Positions 46,867 through 60,253 of a stretch of 64,000 bases of DNA are shown here, in pieces. The stretch is from contig CBFFRP010000408.1 in the NCBI GenBank assembly GCA_965644295.1, positions 186,001-250,000 on the forward strand, in the 5' to 3' direction. This DNA comes from Paraphysomonas bandaiensis. Its lineage: Eukaryota > Chrysophyceae. How positions within the stretch are numbered: position 1 is the stretch's first letter; every line of letters begins with the position of its first letter. Both the position numbers and the translations under genes were made by a program. The notes beneath the pieces were generated by a model. It worked only from the letters and a program-made list of their open reading frames with translations, made no database searches and had not been told where the DNA came from.

Positions 46867-48267
46867 CTATAACCTAATATCGTCATCAAAATCAAAACAG
46901 CCATCTGTAACAACATCCGATAACGAATCGTCCAGTGCATCATCGAACGCCTTCAACTCAAGCTCAACCTGAAATGTAGAATTAGGTAATAAAATGGAGT
47001 CCCACTGTTATTCACGCATCACCTGACTAAGTGTACAGTACGCTATCGTCGAAGAATTCTCTTTCTCGGCATACTTTATACGCTTGTATATCCCTACAGA
47101 AATCATAGCGATAGCAATCCCTGTGGCATTAAGGACATTCATATGATCGCGGAACACTATCATGCTAAGCAGTATCTGAATCAATTCTTTGACTTGGCCT
47201 AAGACGCCCATGGTAAGTGAAGACGTGAGATTGACAAGATGAACCTCAGTAGTGATCAGTAAAAATGCTATTCCTCCTCCTACAGCAATCAAAGTGGCTG
47301 TCGCTGCCAGCCCAGCCGAAGAGGAACTCGAATAAAATGTCGACTGAAAAAACGGGACGACTTCAGTTACGAGGGCGACTGGTGTGATGGCCAGGGCGCT
47401 GGCTGGAGAAAACCGATGAATCGATACAAACACATTCCGGGAGTGATCGTCGACAGCCATTAGCTTTTGCACTAGGGCCCACCGCACGCCTCCGGCAGCT
47501 GCTGCGCAAAGAACCATAATCACTCCCACAAGTGAAACGTCAGTACTTGTAGCCACAGCTAGCCCAATGCCTCCCACGATACCAAGAACAGCACAAAATG
47601 TTGAAAGCCTAAATATCTCGATATTGAAAAGTACACCCCACAAAAACACCCATATAAGTACAGTACCCTTAATAATTGTATACAGGGTGAGGCTGATATA
47701 TAACAACGAGAAATTGGACAACATGACGTCGAGGGCCGTCGAGACGCCGATGGGTGCTGCGACGGTTAAGTATTGCCACCACGAAATGGGCTCTACACTA
47801 GCCCCTTGATCAACACAAGCCCAAATTCTTGATATCAAAAACTGCATGCACATATGAATAGATGTGTATATTATCGGAAATTCGAAGCCTCCTGAGGTGG
47901 CGATGTAAGGAAACAAGAATATAATGTAACAAAACCAGCTCACCGTGATACTCATTAAGAAACCACTACATAACATATCAGGAAATAAAACACACTAGTC
48001 ACCAACATACCTTATTAAAAATGGTAAAGCACACGCTTATGCAGTACCTGCGCAACACTGTCAGGAGATGGGGCGACAACAGACGACTCACCAGCGAGCT
48101 GTGTACGCAGCAATCAGAATTACCGCCAATGTATCTTGCAGTCTGCCGGGGTCGATGTGGCTCATCTTAGTCAGTCTGCCTTTAAGCGTCCAGTGGACTG
48201 CGAAAAGAGCCACCGTAGCGACCAAACTCGAGGCAAAATACACCCACAGCACAGTAAACTCCGCCAT
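46867..48267 (-). CDS. SLC35C2-like (TPT/DMT superfamily) nucleotide-sugar or triose-phosphate transporter, 401 aa
   Basis: Five exons: 48267-48092, 48047-48011 (37 nt), 47965-47944 (22 nt), 47891-47023 and 46968-46867; all phases agree. About ten hydrophobic helices are visible, starting with MAEFTVLWVYFASSLVATVALF. The exon 2-4 junctions rebuild the family signature FTIFNKWFLNEYHG followed by GFEFPIIYTSIHM, typical of SLC35C2 and plant KT/KV/A/G transporters. Later motifs include SNFSLLYISLTLYTIIKG and the RWALVQKLM phrase. The C-terminus is acidic and cytosolic. Such carriers sit in Golgi or ER membranes; the substrate cannot be told. It is head-to-head with SEC15, 452 bp apart. Confidence 0.9.
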
Positions 48268-48719
48268 ACTCAGATATCAATTGCAGTAGAGCTAAAGGTA
48301 CACCATACTGGAGCACGATAAGACAGACCTCTGGTTGGTCTGTTGCTGTCTCTACTCCCCTCGACCTGCAGAGAGATGCCAGATTCTCATTACAGCAGGG
48401 CGCATCTAGCCGGGAGAGACAGCAGCACACTAGATTGAAATACAGTACTACGGCACTGTATATTGGATAGATATGGGGACTGCTGTATACGATGGTATAC
48501 TCAGAATACAGCCACTTAACGGTATCTGTCATATGGAAGCGTGTATGTATATGTATGTGTATGTGTATGTGTATGTATGTAGACAGAGCAGCTCTTTCAG
48601 TTGATAGCATCACGGAGCAGCACAGCAGTGCTGACATAAGAAGATGCCCGCTCGATCTCATGCTGCATAAGAGAGAGTGATATTTATACCTTAGTGTTGT
48701 GTCCAGGAGGAGCAGCAGC
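48268..48719. promoter_or_regulatory. Divergent promoter region, SLC35-type transporter / SEC15
   Basis: 452 bp. Carries the doubled GTATACGATGGTATAC at 48485-48500, midway, about 220 bp from both start codons, and a TATG/TGTG simple repeat at 48544-48580. Confidence 0.5.
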
Positions 48720-51406
48720 ATGTCAACAGCTGTAGCTCTAGGAGATAAAGTGAGGAAGAAGGAGGCTATGGAGACTCTCGTCGAGGAGATATCGAGAGGG
48801 GAGGATGAGGGTCTCGCACCGTCACTGCGGAGTGCACTTGAGCGTGGCTGGGGCTTTAAAATAACTGATACGATATCTGAAGCGAAGGAGAGGCGCGAGA
48901 AGGAGATCGACAAGATATGCTCACGACACTACAGCGACTTTCTCGCATCTGTAAAAGAACTGCTAGCTATGAGAGGGTCCGCAGACATGATATACAAGTC
49001 CATCACTGATGTTCATGAAGTATTTGAAGCTGCGTATCAAGATTTGTCAGGCGTGTTGAAAACTTTGGAGATGCTACAGACAGAGCGGGAGAATAGCCGT
49101 CAAGCCCTTTTGGATATCGAGCGATGTAGAGAGCTTACTGGGCTTATGGTAAAAGCTAAAGAGTTTATTGCTTCAGAAGATTACTACCGCGCGCTGTCGA
49201 CGATTGAGACTTTGAGGGACGAGTTAAACCGGGTTGGCATGCGTCCATTTGCCTCTATTTTACTGACCTGGCTAGCCTCCCTGACTGACCAGCTGTTGGC
49301 GGCATCTAAGCTTGACCTCCAGGCATGGCTAGGCGAGATGCGTGACCGCAATTCTCTAATTGGAGAGACAGTGTTACACTTAAGCGCAGCACTCTTCCTA
49401 CGTGAAACTGAAAGGCCAGGGGATGACTTGGATGCTTTTTCTGATCCCACAACTATGTCACTTGAGATGGTGCACCGTCTTTCCGAAATGTACGACTGGG
49501 ACCTTCTAGATTACGACTCTCAAACGAACTCCACCATCCCTGAGGACTTTACAGCTGCTCTTCCGGCTGAGGGAAGACGATATTTTGAGAGTATTACAGA
49601 ATCGTTAGGCCCACTGCACAAGTCGCTACATATGCATACCCAGTTGGGCAAGCTACCTCAGCTGCAAAGTATATATTGCGAGAGTCGAGAGCTAATCATT
49701 GTTCACAACTTAATCAACAATAGTCTGGAGCCTCGAATAGCCAAGCATGGGTTTTCTGTCGCACTTGCAGATGTGCTCCGTTCTGTGGTGGGATTCTTCG
49801 CGGTTGAGAGTATCATTAGACGCTCTGTGAACAATGCAGAAGGAGGGGGCGTTTTCACCTGGAACCAATTGAAGGATCTCTGGGTCATTGCCTGCACTCA
49901 AGTTAGGGAGTTTTGTTTCAAGCACGCGGGTGCCATTGAATCCCCCGCTGCAATGCTGTGCGTGAAGGAACAATTGCTCCTGGCCAGCGAAACTCTCGCG
50001 GACGACGCCTTCGGGCTGAAGGATGGTGCACTCATGGAAGCGTGCGGAGTACTTTGGGACGCTTTTCTTGATCTACAGGTACAAAGTACCAGAGATGCGT
50101 TTACGAATTACGTGACATATCAGCCCATACACGTTACGTCAGTAGATATGCACGAAAGTCGAATCAAGCCATTTTTCATTGACAAAGCCCATTTCTCCCT
50201 TGACGACCACATGGGTGGGGGAGGGCAACATAGAGCATCCACTCATGCTAATCTGGATGCACTAGAAGAGGCACAGATGGAGTCTTTGCGGAATGCTTCG
50301 AGCACTCTTGATAGCAGTGATGATATTAACGGCACAGAGGATTCTGTGATTGGGTTCATCGGTGATCACTCTACATTTGTTCCTCATACCTTGCCATTCT
50401 CTGAGACTGTCCCGTCACTGATGAGACACCTTACATTTTTAGTAATTAGGTTTTCCCAATTTGTAGTACATAATGAGGGACTTGGTGAGCGGGGTGCGTC
50501 GGTCTGCAGTACTGTGGAGCGGGCCATAAACGCCATCGTCGATATGTTCAGAGAAGAGCTCACACGAGATGGTCCAGAAACTCCTCTATCTAAAGCATGT
50601 CAGATATCAATTGACGCCGCGACGTTGTCCTACTGTTGTATGGAGTTCAGGAGTACGATCGCAAACATGCTTGTTCAAGCCAACTGGATTGAATCTATTG
50701 ACTCACACCTGGATGAGGTTATAGTACGATGCAAAACCAATCTGGACAAACTGTCCCTTCAGGCGCAGGACTTGATATTTGAGCTTCTGAATACGAAGGT
50801 TATCGACCTTCTCGGCGACCTTTGTTTTGTGAATTGGGTTCCATCTTTGCTTCCTGCAGGCCCTCATGAGTGTATCGAGGAGATTGTGGACTATCTACGA
50901 GTCACCTTTATGTGGCTCACGTACCTCCCACAGACTGTGAGAGATGCAGCGCACTTCACATGCTGCTCTAGGATTAACCAAGACATATTAACATTCTTAA
51001 TTTCTCCGAAGGTGCAGCACATGAACATGCTGAGCATAAAGGCCCTGCAACTTGATTTCAAACATTTAGATGACTTTTCAAGTAGTTGTGGTGTACCTCA
51101 GCTGAGGGAGTGTTTCTCTGAAGGTCGCGGACTAATAAATGCACTTCTGCATCGGGACCTGCACAGATTTGGCGAGAATCCTGTAATACGAAGAGCAAAT
51201 TTTCCGGTGCTTGATCCCTACAAGCTTTCCTTATTAGCAGAGAAGGTATGTCCAAAGTGTTGAGTATATGTACTTCAATCTGATAATGCATGGCATATTA
51301 GGTGGTTCCTCTCCCCCCAGGAGCACAAACTCACTCTTCGATTCCTATTTATGACAAGAAAACTTTGGCGACTATCAGTAAATCTTTAAAAAATGCCAAG
51401 TCTTAG
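48720..51406 (+). CDS. SEC15: Exocyst subunit SEC15 (EXOC6), 876 aa
   Basis: Two exons, 48720-51245 and 51302-51406, phase 0. The N-terminal region (AKERREKEIDKICSRHYSDF, then LLAMRGSADMIYKSITDVHE and CRELTGLMVKAKEFIASEDYYRAL) matches SEC15. The rest is an all-helical CATCHR-type rod, with the C-terminal region DLLGDLCFVNWVPS and YLPQTVRDAAHFTCCSRINQ. Length is in the usual 780-910 range. SEC15 links the exocyst to Sec4/Rab11-type GTPases on secretory vesicles. The last 35 residues come from the small second exon. Confidence 0.93.
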
Positions 51407-52002
51407 AATTTTTATATAAGAATAATACATAGTGTTTGTTGATGTTTTTTGTGTCAAGTACTAAACGTACTTTCACATTGCGATGAAAATTACAATTCTG
51501 AATGAATAGATGATACGCTGTCGCTATTTCAGTGTGATTTGTGCTTACATTTCATAATATTTGTCTCGCTTTCTAGGTGTAGGGCGTGAAAAACGATGCT
51601 AAATTTATTATTCACTATCCGCAACAGCCACCTATACTTACAGCGAAAATATATACAATATAAGATGTTTGGTAAAGTAAAACTAGAACTGTTGGAAAAT
51701 AAAACAGCATCTAATCCAACAATATCAATGATGTACAGTTATATTGGTAGATGTGGTTGAAATATATGCACTATTGCTAAAGAATTTCGGGACAAGGGAC
51801 CGAGTCAATAATATTGATTGTATGGTATCTTGGGCAGTCAGAATGTGTACAGCTATGATGAATCAAACAATCAAACGAACTGCAAATCCTTTCAACATGA
51901 CTGCTCTTTGGTTTCATGACAACCATTTTCAGTTTATAGTTTTTGTGAGAGCGGTTGATGCGTGTTGTTACCATATTTGTACATTTCAATTGACACAAAT
52001 AT

Positions 52003-52058
52003 CAGGGCCTGGTAACCATTAATGGCCCATTAGTAGTAGTCCAGTTCCCGGAAATTAT
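52003..52058 (+). mobile_element. Truncated copy of the hAT-like MITE
   Basis: Starts CAGGGCCTGGTAAC, continues with CATTAATGG and GTAGTCCAGTTCCCGG, matching the left part of the element at 46563, then diverges. No right end or target duplication was found. Confidence 0.7.
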
Positions 52059-52195
52059 AATTATCGTAAATACATAAGTAGATAATACCTCTCATAAGAA
52101 ATAGTGTGATGCTCGTTCACTTATCGTTCATTTATAACTACTTACACTAGTTTTTTTACACCAAAATTAGTGTGACTAGTAGAGGTAGTAGTACA

Positions 52196-52565
52196 AAAAT
52201 GCCTTGTTATTAGCAATATGCGTTTATAAGGGTCAGTGGTTAACACTGATATCTTAACATTTAACGCTACGAAAGAAACTTCTGTGTCACTTCAAGCACT
52301 CAGGTGCAACCACTTTCGCTCTATCACACAGTGAGCACAAGCAGAATGTTGACATACCTTCCATCTGCTTACTTCAGGATTATTAAGTCCTTAAGGTGGG
52401 CCGATTCCCGTGTGCTTGACTTCAGCAGGCAGCCCATAATACCCCGAATGCCCTTGAGGTGGGGTATCTCCGGCACTTATCCCCCAGAACACCTCGAAAA
52501 GGGTGTGACTACGAAATTTAACTATTTTGACTATAGGCTAAATAATATTTCCACAAAGTTTTAAA
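52196..52565 (+). repeat. Dispersed repeat family A, copy A5
   Basis: Shares TTGTTATTAGCAATATGCG, ATTTAACGCTACGAAAG, AGGTGCAACCACTTTCGCT, GACTTCAGCAGGCAGCCCAT and ACACCTCGAAAAGGGTG with the other copies. It lies immediately upstream of the small Tudor-like gene. Confidence 0.82.
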
Positions 52566-52601
52566 TATGTCCCTCGCCCACACGAAGTTCTTTTATGCAT
52601 C

Positions 52602-53119
52602 ATGCGTATCAATGCAACCCGTTTAACAGAAAGTGATTCTGAGTCTGAAGAACAAGTGTCAGACCCAGAATCAGATTGTCATCGTTCGTCACCAACATTC
52701 GCAGTTGGTGAACTAGTTTCTAATATACACAATTTAAGAGGTATTATTTCTGAGGTAAGCAGCGACATGTATGTGTAACACATATATTTAATCAATAAAT
52801 GTAAGAGATATATATACTCAGGTACACAGCGACAATACTTACGATATCAAATATAATGATGGACAGTATGACAACAACCTAGCGGCAAGTTACTTGAGGC
52901 ACATAAAAGGTTAGTATATATAATAATATGATTATTATGTAAACGTTATAATATATTATATATTATACAGTAACTTCGTCAAAGAAAAGGACTAAAAAAC
53001 AGCAATGGGAAATAGTGACAGAGCCTACAACCGAATGGGTGGATCAAGGCGCTCTCTCATCTGAGAATGTTGTGACCGGAAAACGTCGACGTAGTAGTGG
53101 GGTATCGTACAAAGAATAG
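52602..53119 (+). CDS. Small Tudor-like domain protein, 129 aa, three exons
   Basis: Exons 52602-52754, 52822-52909 and 52971-53119 join in phase (51 codons; then 1-nt carry) to give 129 residues ending at TAG. No exon is a long ORF by itself. The N-terminus is acidic and Ser-rich (ESDSESEEQVSDPESD). The middle reads FAVGELVSNIHNLRGIISEV and SDNTYDIKYNDGQYDNN, the Tudor/plant-Agenet-like pattern 'GxIxxV..DxTYDIxYxDG'. Such modules bind methylated Lys or Arg tails or DNA in many protist chromatin proteins. The C-terminus is basic (KKRTKKQQ and GKRRRSS), likely nuclear. A decayed copy of exon 3 sits at 9564. The ATG at 52602 is the first in frame. Confidence 0.8.
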
Positions 53120-54057
53120 CTTTATATTATGCTTGACGGAAGAGCTTGAACTGTATAATATATGTGTGTAGTCGGTGACTTTTATTGCTGTAAAACTGAA
53201 GTATTATGGAAGAAATTAGTAAAAAATATTATAAATAATACTTTTCACACTGTCATTAACTTCATAGTTACTTATTGTGCATAGTTATACCCTTTTCCGA
53301 CCATCACCAAAAATTTCACCAGGTTATACATCAAAACCCAGGTTTTGGTATTACCTCGACTTATGATGTGTACTAGTCGTCGCATTATCATAGGATACTA
53401 GGTTTTGATGTGAAATGTGTGGCTGCATTATAGAGCAACTAAATGCAATAGTTTAGGGCCACTGAAGCAATTATAACGTTAATGACGAATAAAGTACACA
53501 GTAGTTTAAATAATATTTTTACAATAGATTAATGAAGTGTATAAAATATAGTAGGTAAATAAGATAATTAGTTATTGGCTGACTGTAAATATATATATAT
53601 CCAATATATACTGAAAAAAGTCTATCACAATTACAATTTAATTAAATTGAGTGTGGTGTGTACAGAGTGCAATATGTAAATTACTGATTGTATAGTACAG
53701 TTAATAACTACTTATCGAGAAAACAATATTTCAAGTTGCCTGACAATATTGCTAATCATAAAGTGATAACTACTGTCGCCACACACTTTAGACTGATATT
53801 CACCAGCCAGTACTTTAAGTCTCTAATTTGAGTTGTAAATGTTCTAAGTTTGGATATTTCTTAATCGCTGACGTACCGCAGTTAATTTTAAACACATTCG
53901 GCACATTTATACGGATATAATAATATATAAAATAGTGAAAGGGAATTTCATTCGAAAGTATGTGCCGACATGGATATATCATTCATACCGTTGCATAAGA
54001 CAATATATTCTTGCAAGCGATGTTGGCTAATAGTTTATTATTAATTACACTGTTGTA
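53120..54057. other. AT-rich convergent spacer
   Basis: 938 bp. Its first 190 bp match the 3' flank of the decayed copy at 10019-10203, so they are probably the 3' UTR of the Tudor-like gene. Nothing else is recognised. Confidence 0.55.
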
Positions 54058-56057
54058 CTACGTTTCGTTCTCAGATATCACCTCTATCAATGGTACTCGT
54101 TTCGGCTGGTCATCACAATTTTCACTCTGCGCCGGAGTTATGGACAAAGCTTCCAACCCAAGACTTGCATTCGCAACATCACTGCTATCTGTGTCATGTA
54201 ATTGTACAGACACATTCTCTTCTGTATTACTTTCATTATCGCTTTCAGTACTGCTATTCGAACTTGTAGTACTACTCTCATAACTTTCACTGTCTTCGTC
54301 ACAAGTGTACGCTCGTTCAATATCTAGTAAACCAAGCTGCAAATCACCTTTTGTTATAAATTTTTTCACTTCAGCTAATTCATTTCCCAGGGCCTTACAT
54401 ACAGAACTTCCATTCTCCAGCCTAGAGAGCCACACACAGTAGTCGTCAATGAACACTTTATTCAGAAGGTAATGTGTTTCGGTTCGCTCAAATATTCGAC
54501 GTATGTTCAATAAACACTTCAGCACCATTCGCTGGCCGGCGAGAAGAATTCTAACAACATCAGCAAATATCTTCCTTATCAGTGGCCACATTCGCAAGTA
54601 CGGATATATGAGGGCGCGTCTCGCACAGAATACCGCTACTTGGTGTAAAGTAATACTGTCTGATATTGACACTTCAGTGCTAGTGGATTCGGTACCAATT
54701 GCAATTCCTTCAAGTGTCTTCGATTTTTCGCATTTTCTTTCCAAATTGGTAAGTTGAGAACGCGAATTCGAACTTTCGTCGTTCCGTACTTCGTAGTATT
54801 CCAACCAGGACAAGGAAGGGCTTACCCTTGATATGGTGTAGGCAGACTCCACTGTAGGTTCTCCTTGAGTAGTGCGGCAGTCATACGCATAAGCAAATAA
54901 AATATCTACAAGAGAAAGAAGGACACTGCGCTCTTCGACAGAAGACGAAGGAATTAGGTAAGACCTGTTGTAACGTTGTGACGCGTAGGAAGTGTATAGT
55001 AGTACAAATACTAACAGCGTGTCGTATGTATAAATACAAATTTCCCACATGTACATTACTATTGCTAAAAAACTACCAGTGTGGTGAATATATGAGTGCA
55101 GTACCTGCGAGGCAACTTTCGTTGTGTCTCCTGCTCATCATCTGAATACCCTCCAATAGCATCGAACACTGATGCCTCACGTTGATCCTCAACAACCGAC
55201 AAGGGGGGTTCTGATTCGGCAGAGGGCGGGAGCGCTGTGGTAACACTGTCGCTTTCACATGCACTTGAAGATACAGGCTCTGTGGCTGATGGAGGGCCCA
55301 AAGGGCTCTCAGAAGGGCCAGAAGCTGTAGAATGATGAACCTTTAGCTGCTCCCAGTACATATCCCACGGAGCAGTATACGCCATAGACTCAATATATAT
55401 GGCATCATTTTCACCCTCAATCCAGTCACCAATATACCTATCTTCATTAAAATCAACACCTTCTGCTTGTAATCGCAAAATTCTTCGTTCCCGATAAGGC
55501 ACTGAGTCAGGACAACGGATACTTATCATATCTACCAATTCATCCCGAAGGTCGTTAAGCACACCTGAGTACCGCTGATTGAATCCGTAAGTATTACACC
55601 CAAGGGAAATATTCGGAGTCTCCAGGTCATTACTTTCAGAAATACTTTCTCCCATGCCAACTTCTACATCCGCAGAGTCGGTGGGGTTATCGTTAGTGGT
55701 TTCACTCACAACTTCAATCGAAGGAAAAGAATAAGTAGAGTCATCTTTCAATTTCCTCCTTAGCATTAATTGAGACGACAAATCGAGACCAGGAAAATAC
55801 TCCCCTTTATTTTTTTTTGGTAGCGTTGCAATGATGACTCCATTTTCTTCCTCAGGATCGTATTTAGCCGAGCATCGCTCATCTTCCTCCACTTCAGAAG
55901 GCAACGAAAGCTTTAAGAGGTAAGGCTTACAGAAAAAAGTAAACTCAGTCCCATCTGCGATAATTTCAGCATCCGACACACGAATATAAGGCACGAATAT
56001 CTTCACCACAACGCAGTCATCTGACTGAGAGACGCTAAACTTCGGAGTCAAAACCAT
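54058..56057 (-). CDS. SHQ1: SHQ1 box H/ACA snoRNP assembly factor, 619 aa
   Basis: Two exons, 56057-55105 and 54964-54058, phase 2, with a 140-nt intron. The N-terminus (MVLTPKFSVSQSDDCVVVKI, then FTFFCKPYLLKLSLPSEV) is the CS/p23-like domain that opens SHQ1 proteins, ending about residue 100. An acidic Ser/Glu-rich linker follows. The SHQ1-specific helical domain starts at the exon junction: RSYLIPSSSVEERSVLLSL, VDILFAYAYDCRTTQGE, VESAYTI and LSPSLSWLE, with the R-x-Y-L start shared with animals. A Ser/Glu-rich tail closes the protein. SHQ1 chaperones the pseudouridine synthase NAP57/dyskerin before snoRNP assembly. Confidence 0.93.
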
Positions 56058-56716
56058 CTGATGGATATCGTTATTGTAAGAGTCTGATAATCAGGAGAGA
56101 GAGGGGCGATCGGCACTATCAGCAAACAATGCGTATAGCACTATGAGAGCTCCATCAGTTGACTGCTACGAACACTGTTGTAAAGCTTATGACTTGGACT
56201 TGTTGGAGTGATAGAGTTACACGGAACCACTCCACACAATAGTCTAAAAGTCGACTTTATGGAATAAAAAGTATGGAATTTTACGAAAATCTAAATATAA
56301 ACTCAGTGATCAATATCAGCCAATCAAGACACATTGAGTAGAAACTGAAAAAAGTTCCCTTTGCCTCCTCAAGATCGAAAAGATCATGTCAACAGTGTGT
56401 GAAAGATGTTGTGTGGAAGGGAGTGTTGTATACTACTGCCGTAGACTCTACGTACAGCAGTGTATGTATGTAGATCTCGCAGCATAGCTCTATAAAAAAG
56501 AATCCATATGCATGTTTTTTTATGATTCTGTCCTACACATACATACATACACAGCACAGTGTTACTGCAGCTGTATGTACTTGTCTACTGCACACTGCAC
56601 TGTGATGTGCTGGGCTGGGACCGTAACATAATCATCACCACATCTCTCATATAGTCACACTGTCTGTGAAATTAATTGCTGTGGAGTAGTCCGATATAGT
56701 CTAGATCAAGTGAATA
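56058..56716. promoter_or_regulatory. Divergent promoter region, SHQ1 / RAB2
   Basis: 659 bp with GTATAC at 56428-56433 (289 bp upstream of the RAB2 ATG) and CATACATACATACA tracts near 56535-56550. No ORF. Confidence 0.45.
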
Positions 56717-57610
<894 letters not shown>

Positions 57611-58937
57611 ACTAATGCGAGCCCACAACTGTTTTGTCTTTTACCGATTACGCCACGCCAGTTCCATATCAACCCCACTGTAGCTAGGATTCGTATATTG
57701 AATTGTGCTGTGTTGGAATGGATGAGTCGATTTCTGGCTTGTTCCTGCAGCTGTGCCCGTTACTTTGAAAGTAGTCGATGTCGAGGTAGTAATGGTAGTA
57801 TTCAGAAACAATATTATTGTAGTCTGTTCAGATTGCAACATAATAGCGTGCTCGGTTGGTCATTTTAACATTTAAGCTTACCGACTGAAACGCATCGTTG
57901 TAATGATTGAAGATAATTAGTAAGAATTGTTCTTGTTAAAATATTCGTATGGTCTAAAGTCTAAACTGGTTAATATTGGTTAATAGATCACCTACAGGCT
58001 TGCGTCACAATTGCCGACAGATATCCAACAACAATAATTGCAATTTGTATCATCCAATTAATTGTCACCATGTCTATTGCTTGATTTTAGAATAACTTTC
58101 TGAACTGTTATAATCTAATCCCAAAGATGCGGATTTGCACACAGAAACATCAACCTCGCTCGCTTCAAGGTCTCCCGAGGTGTCATTTGCTCACAAAAAT
58201 GTGTAATAACAAACTATACAAATGCTTCATGCAACGATATCGTGTTGGCAGCTGGAGCGATGCGTCTCTAAATATGAGACAAAAGCACTCCTATCCTGAC
58301 GTGATCTACTTCGCTTGGGATTAATTGCACCGCATCAACATCAAAAAACACACACGCAGATGAGTGGATAATGCCATCATTATATACCTATTGACCATAA
58401 CAATATTATCATATCGCATTCACCCTGATGCATTGTTTCGATTCAATAGGCTCTTTCCGACTGGACATTCTCTGCATTGCCATTATTTACAAACCCAACC
58501 TTATCAAATAATTACTATGATGCCATCCTGTTTAATAAATTATGCTACTAAGCATTGCTATTCCATAATTACTCTAGTTCATTGTTGTAGCACACACGCT
58601 ACGGTTCTTTGGTATGAGTGTATTCATGCACACGCACATACTACTGTTCCTCTGATAATGGCCCCTATAACGTCATTAACACATACGCTATTCTTGAATA
58701 CATAACTCAGCAATGTGGTCAGGCCTGCGTAACAATTATTTACTGACCACGCTTCACTTTCCTGGATGGAAATGTGCTCAGTTAGTTCTTTGCCAACGAC
58801 CTTTGACATGTTATATTACCCTTGCGTGCTGAGATTAAAATGTATACTGACCCTTATACTAACTTTTTCTTTTAATGAGGATGAAGAAGAAGATTGCAGT
58901 GAGGTTCTAGTTCGAAATGTCAACATCGAGCAGCGTT

Positions 58938-59030
58938 TGATTGTTGGTAACAGACAGCGAAAGTGAGCACGTCTTAATAAGCAAAGTCGATGTCGCAGGA
59001 GGAAGTACTTGCATACTACAGCAGCCATGC
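58938..59030 (+). repeat. Dispersed repeat family B, copy 3
   Basis: Matches GATTGATGGTA...CAGCGAAAG(C/T)GAGCACG...ACTTAA in copy 1 with several differences and includes GAAGTACTTGCAT found in copy 2. It is shorter than the other copies. Confidence 0.6.
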
Positions 59031-59597
59031 TACTGTATAGCTACTAGAGTACGTAGTCTAGAAACAATGAATAGGGATGGCGAATATAATAATTATTGCA
59101 ATTACAATAGACCAGACCCTGAGCCAATTAAATGACATAGGCTTAAAATGAACTTGGTATCTGCATATTATATCATAGTGATATTATAGTGATAGCCAAC
59201 GGTTTAACCTTGCAAAAAGGTGTACAGTCCTGCGGTTGTGTTGCTTGGGGTATTATTTTTGTATTCTGATATGTATAATAATTCATATTATATTATGAGT
59301 ATAATGACTACAAGCATTACGATGAGTATTTTAGTATAAAGAAGTAGTAGGTAGGTATTTTTTATCAACTTAGATGCTTGAATGTTCTAGTAACCACTTT
59401 GTCTTCATGCCAGACAGACCAAAATATCATTTTTCTCAAAAATAAGAAAAAATTGACATCTGATCTAAGATACTACTACACTATAAGTTGATTACGTGTA
59501 TAGAGTAAAAGATAATTACTAGCGATAGATATAACATTTAAAAATTAAGTGCTATTTAAGGGTGTAAAACTCGAAAAAAAACTAGAAATAAAGTTAT

Positions 59598-59656
59598 CGC
59601 CAAAAATTTTAATACAGTATACACGATATACATAACATGCTGTAAAAATTTTGGCG
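59598..59656. repeat. Near-perfect inverted repeat
   Basis: CGCCAAAAATTTTAATACAG at 59598-59617 is followed, after a 22-nt loop, by CTGTAAAAATTTTGGCG at 59640-59656. The stem has only minor mismatches and could form a hairpin or mark a tiny MITE. Confidence 0.7.
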
Positions 59657-60027
59657 AGAAGTTGGGAAAATTTCAGTTTTCCAACAACGCTATTTTTACA
59701 AGACCTCTTAGTTTATTTTTATAGCTATTATCAGAAACATCATATTGTAATGTCATAATATTTTTTGTGAAAGTGAATAATAAATTTTATTGCATTTTGC
59801 ATTGTGGAAGAGGTCGCTGGCATTAACTTTTAAAATATTGATGATCACTACATCGATGTCCATGACTCATTTTTCTGAGTTCAAAAGTGTAGTTAAGGAT
59901 AAGAATAACTTGTCAATCTCGCTTGTAGTCAGTTATAATTGCAATTATTACTTGCTGTCTCAATTTCAATTATTGCAAAAAATCATATAAGTAGCTATAC
60001 ATGTCGAGGAGACATACTCTTGGGCAA

Positions 60028-60190
60028 ATCAGTCATAACAACCTTAGCTCTATTGAACAACCTTTAACCTTCTTATTGGTTGTGGCATGCAAGTACTTCA
60101 TGCTGTGGTAACAAGTTTGCTGGTTAAGTCTTTCTCGCTTTCGCTGCCTGCTACCATCAATCTAACGTCATTCTGAACTAGACTCGCATA
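60028..60190 (-). repeat. Dispersed repeat family B, copy 2 (inverted)
   Basis: In reverse complement this block reads GACGTTAGATTGATGGTAGC, then GGCAGCGAAAGCGAGAAAGA, then CAGCATGAAGTACTTGCATG and GTTCAATAGAGCTAAGGTTG. It is collinear with copy 1 over about 160 bp. Confidence 0.75.
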
Positions 60191-60253
60191 TTCTAAAGTA
60201 CACTTGCAACTTGCAATATTCTCAATGACACTGAAGTTCAATGTTGAACTTGG

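Larger units (their letters stand above)
51407..52601. other. Spacer with MITE fragment and repeat A5
   Basis: 1.2 kb. Holds a truncated copy of the 46563 MITE starting at 52003 and the family-A copy at 52196-52565. A short open frame at 51744-52022 has no protein-like pattern. Confidence 0.55.

Noticed and set aside
51744-52022. Plus-strand open frame of 92 codons
   Set aside because: It runs into the truncated MITE and shows no coding features beyond an absence of stops.
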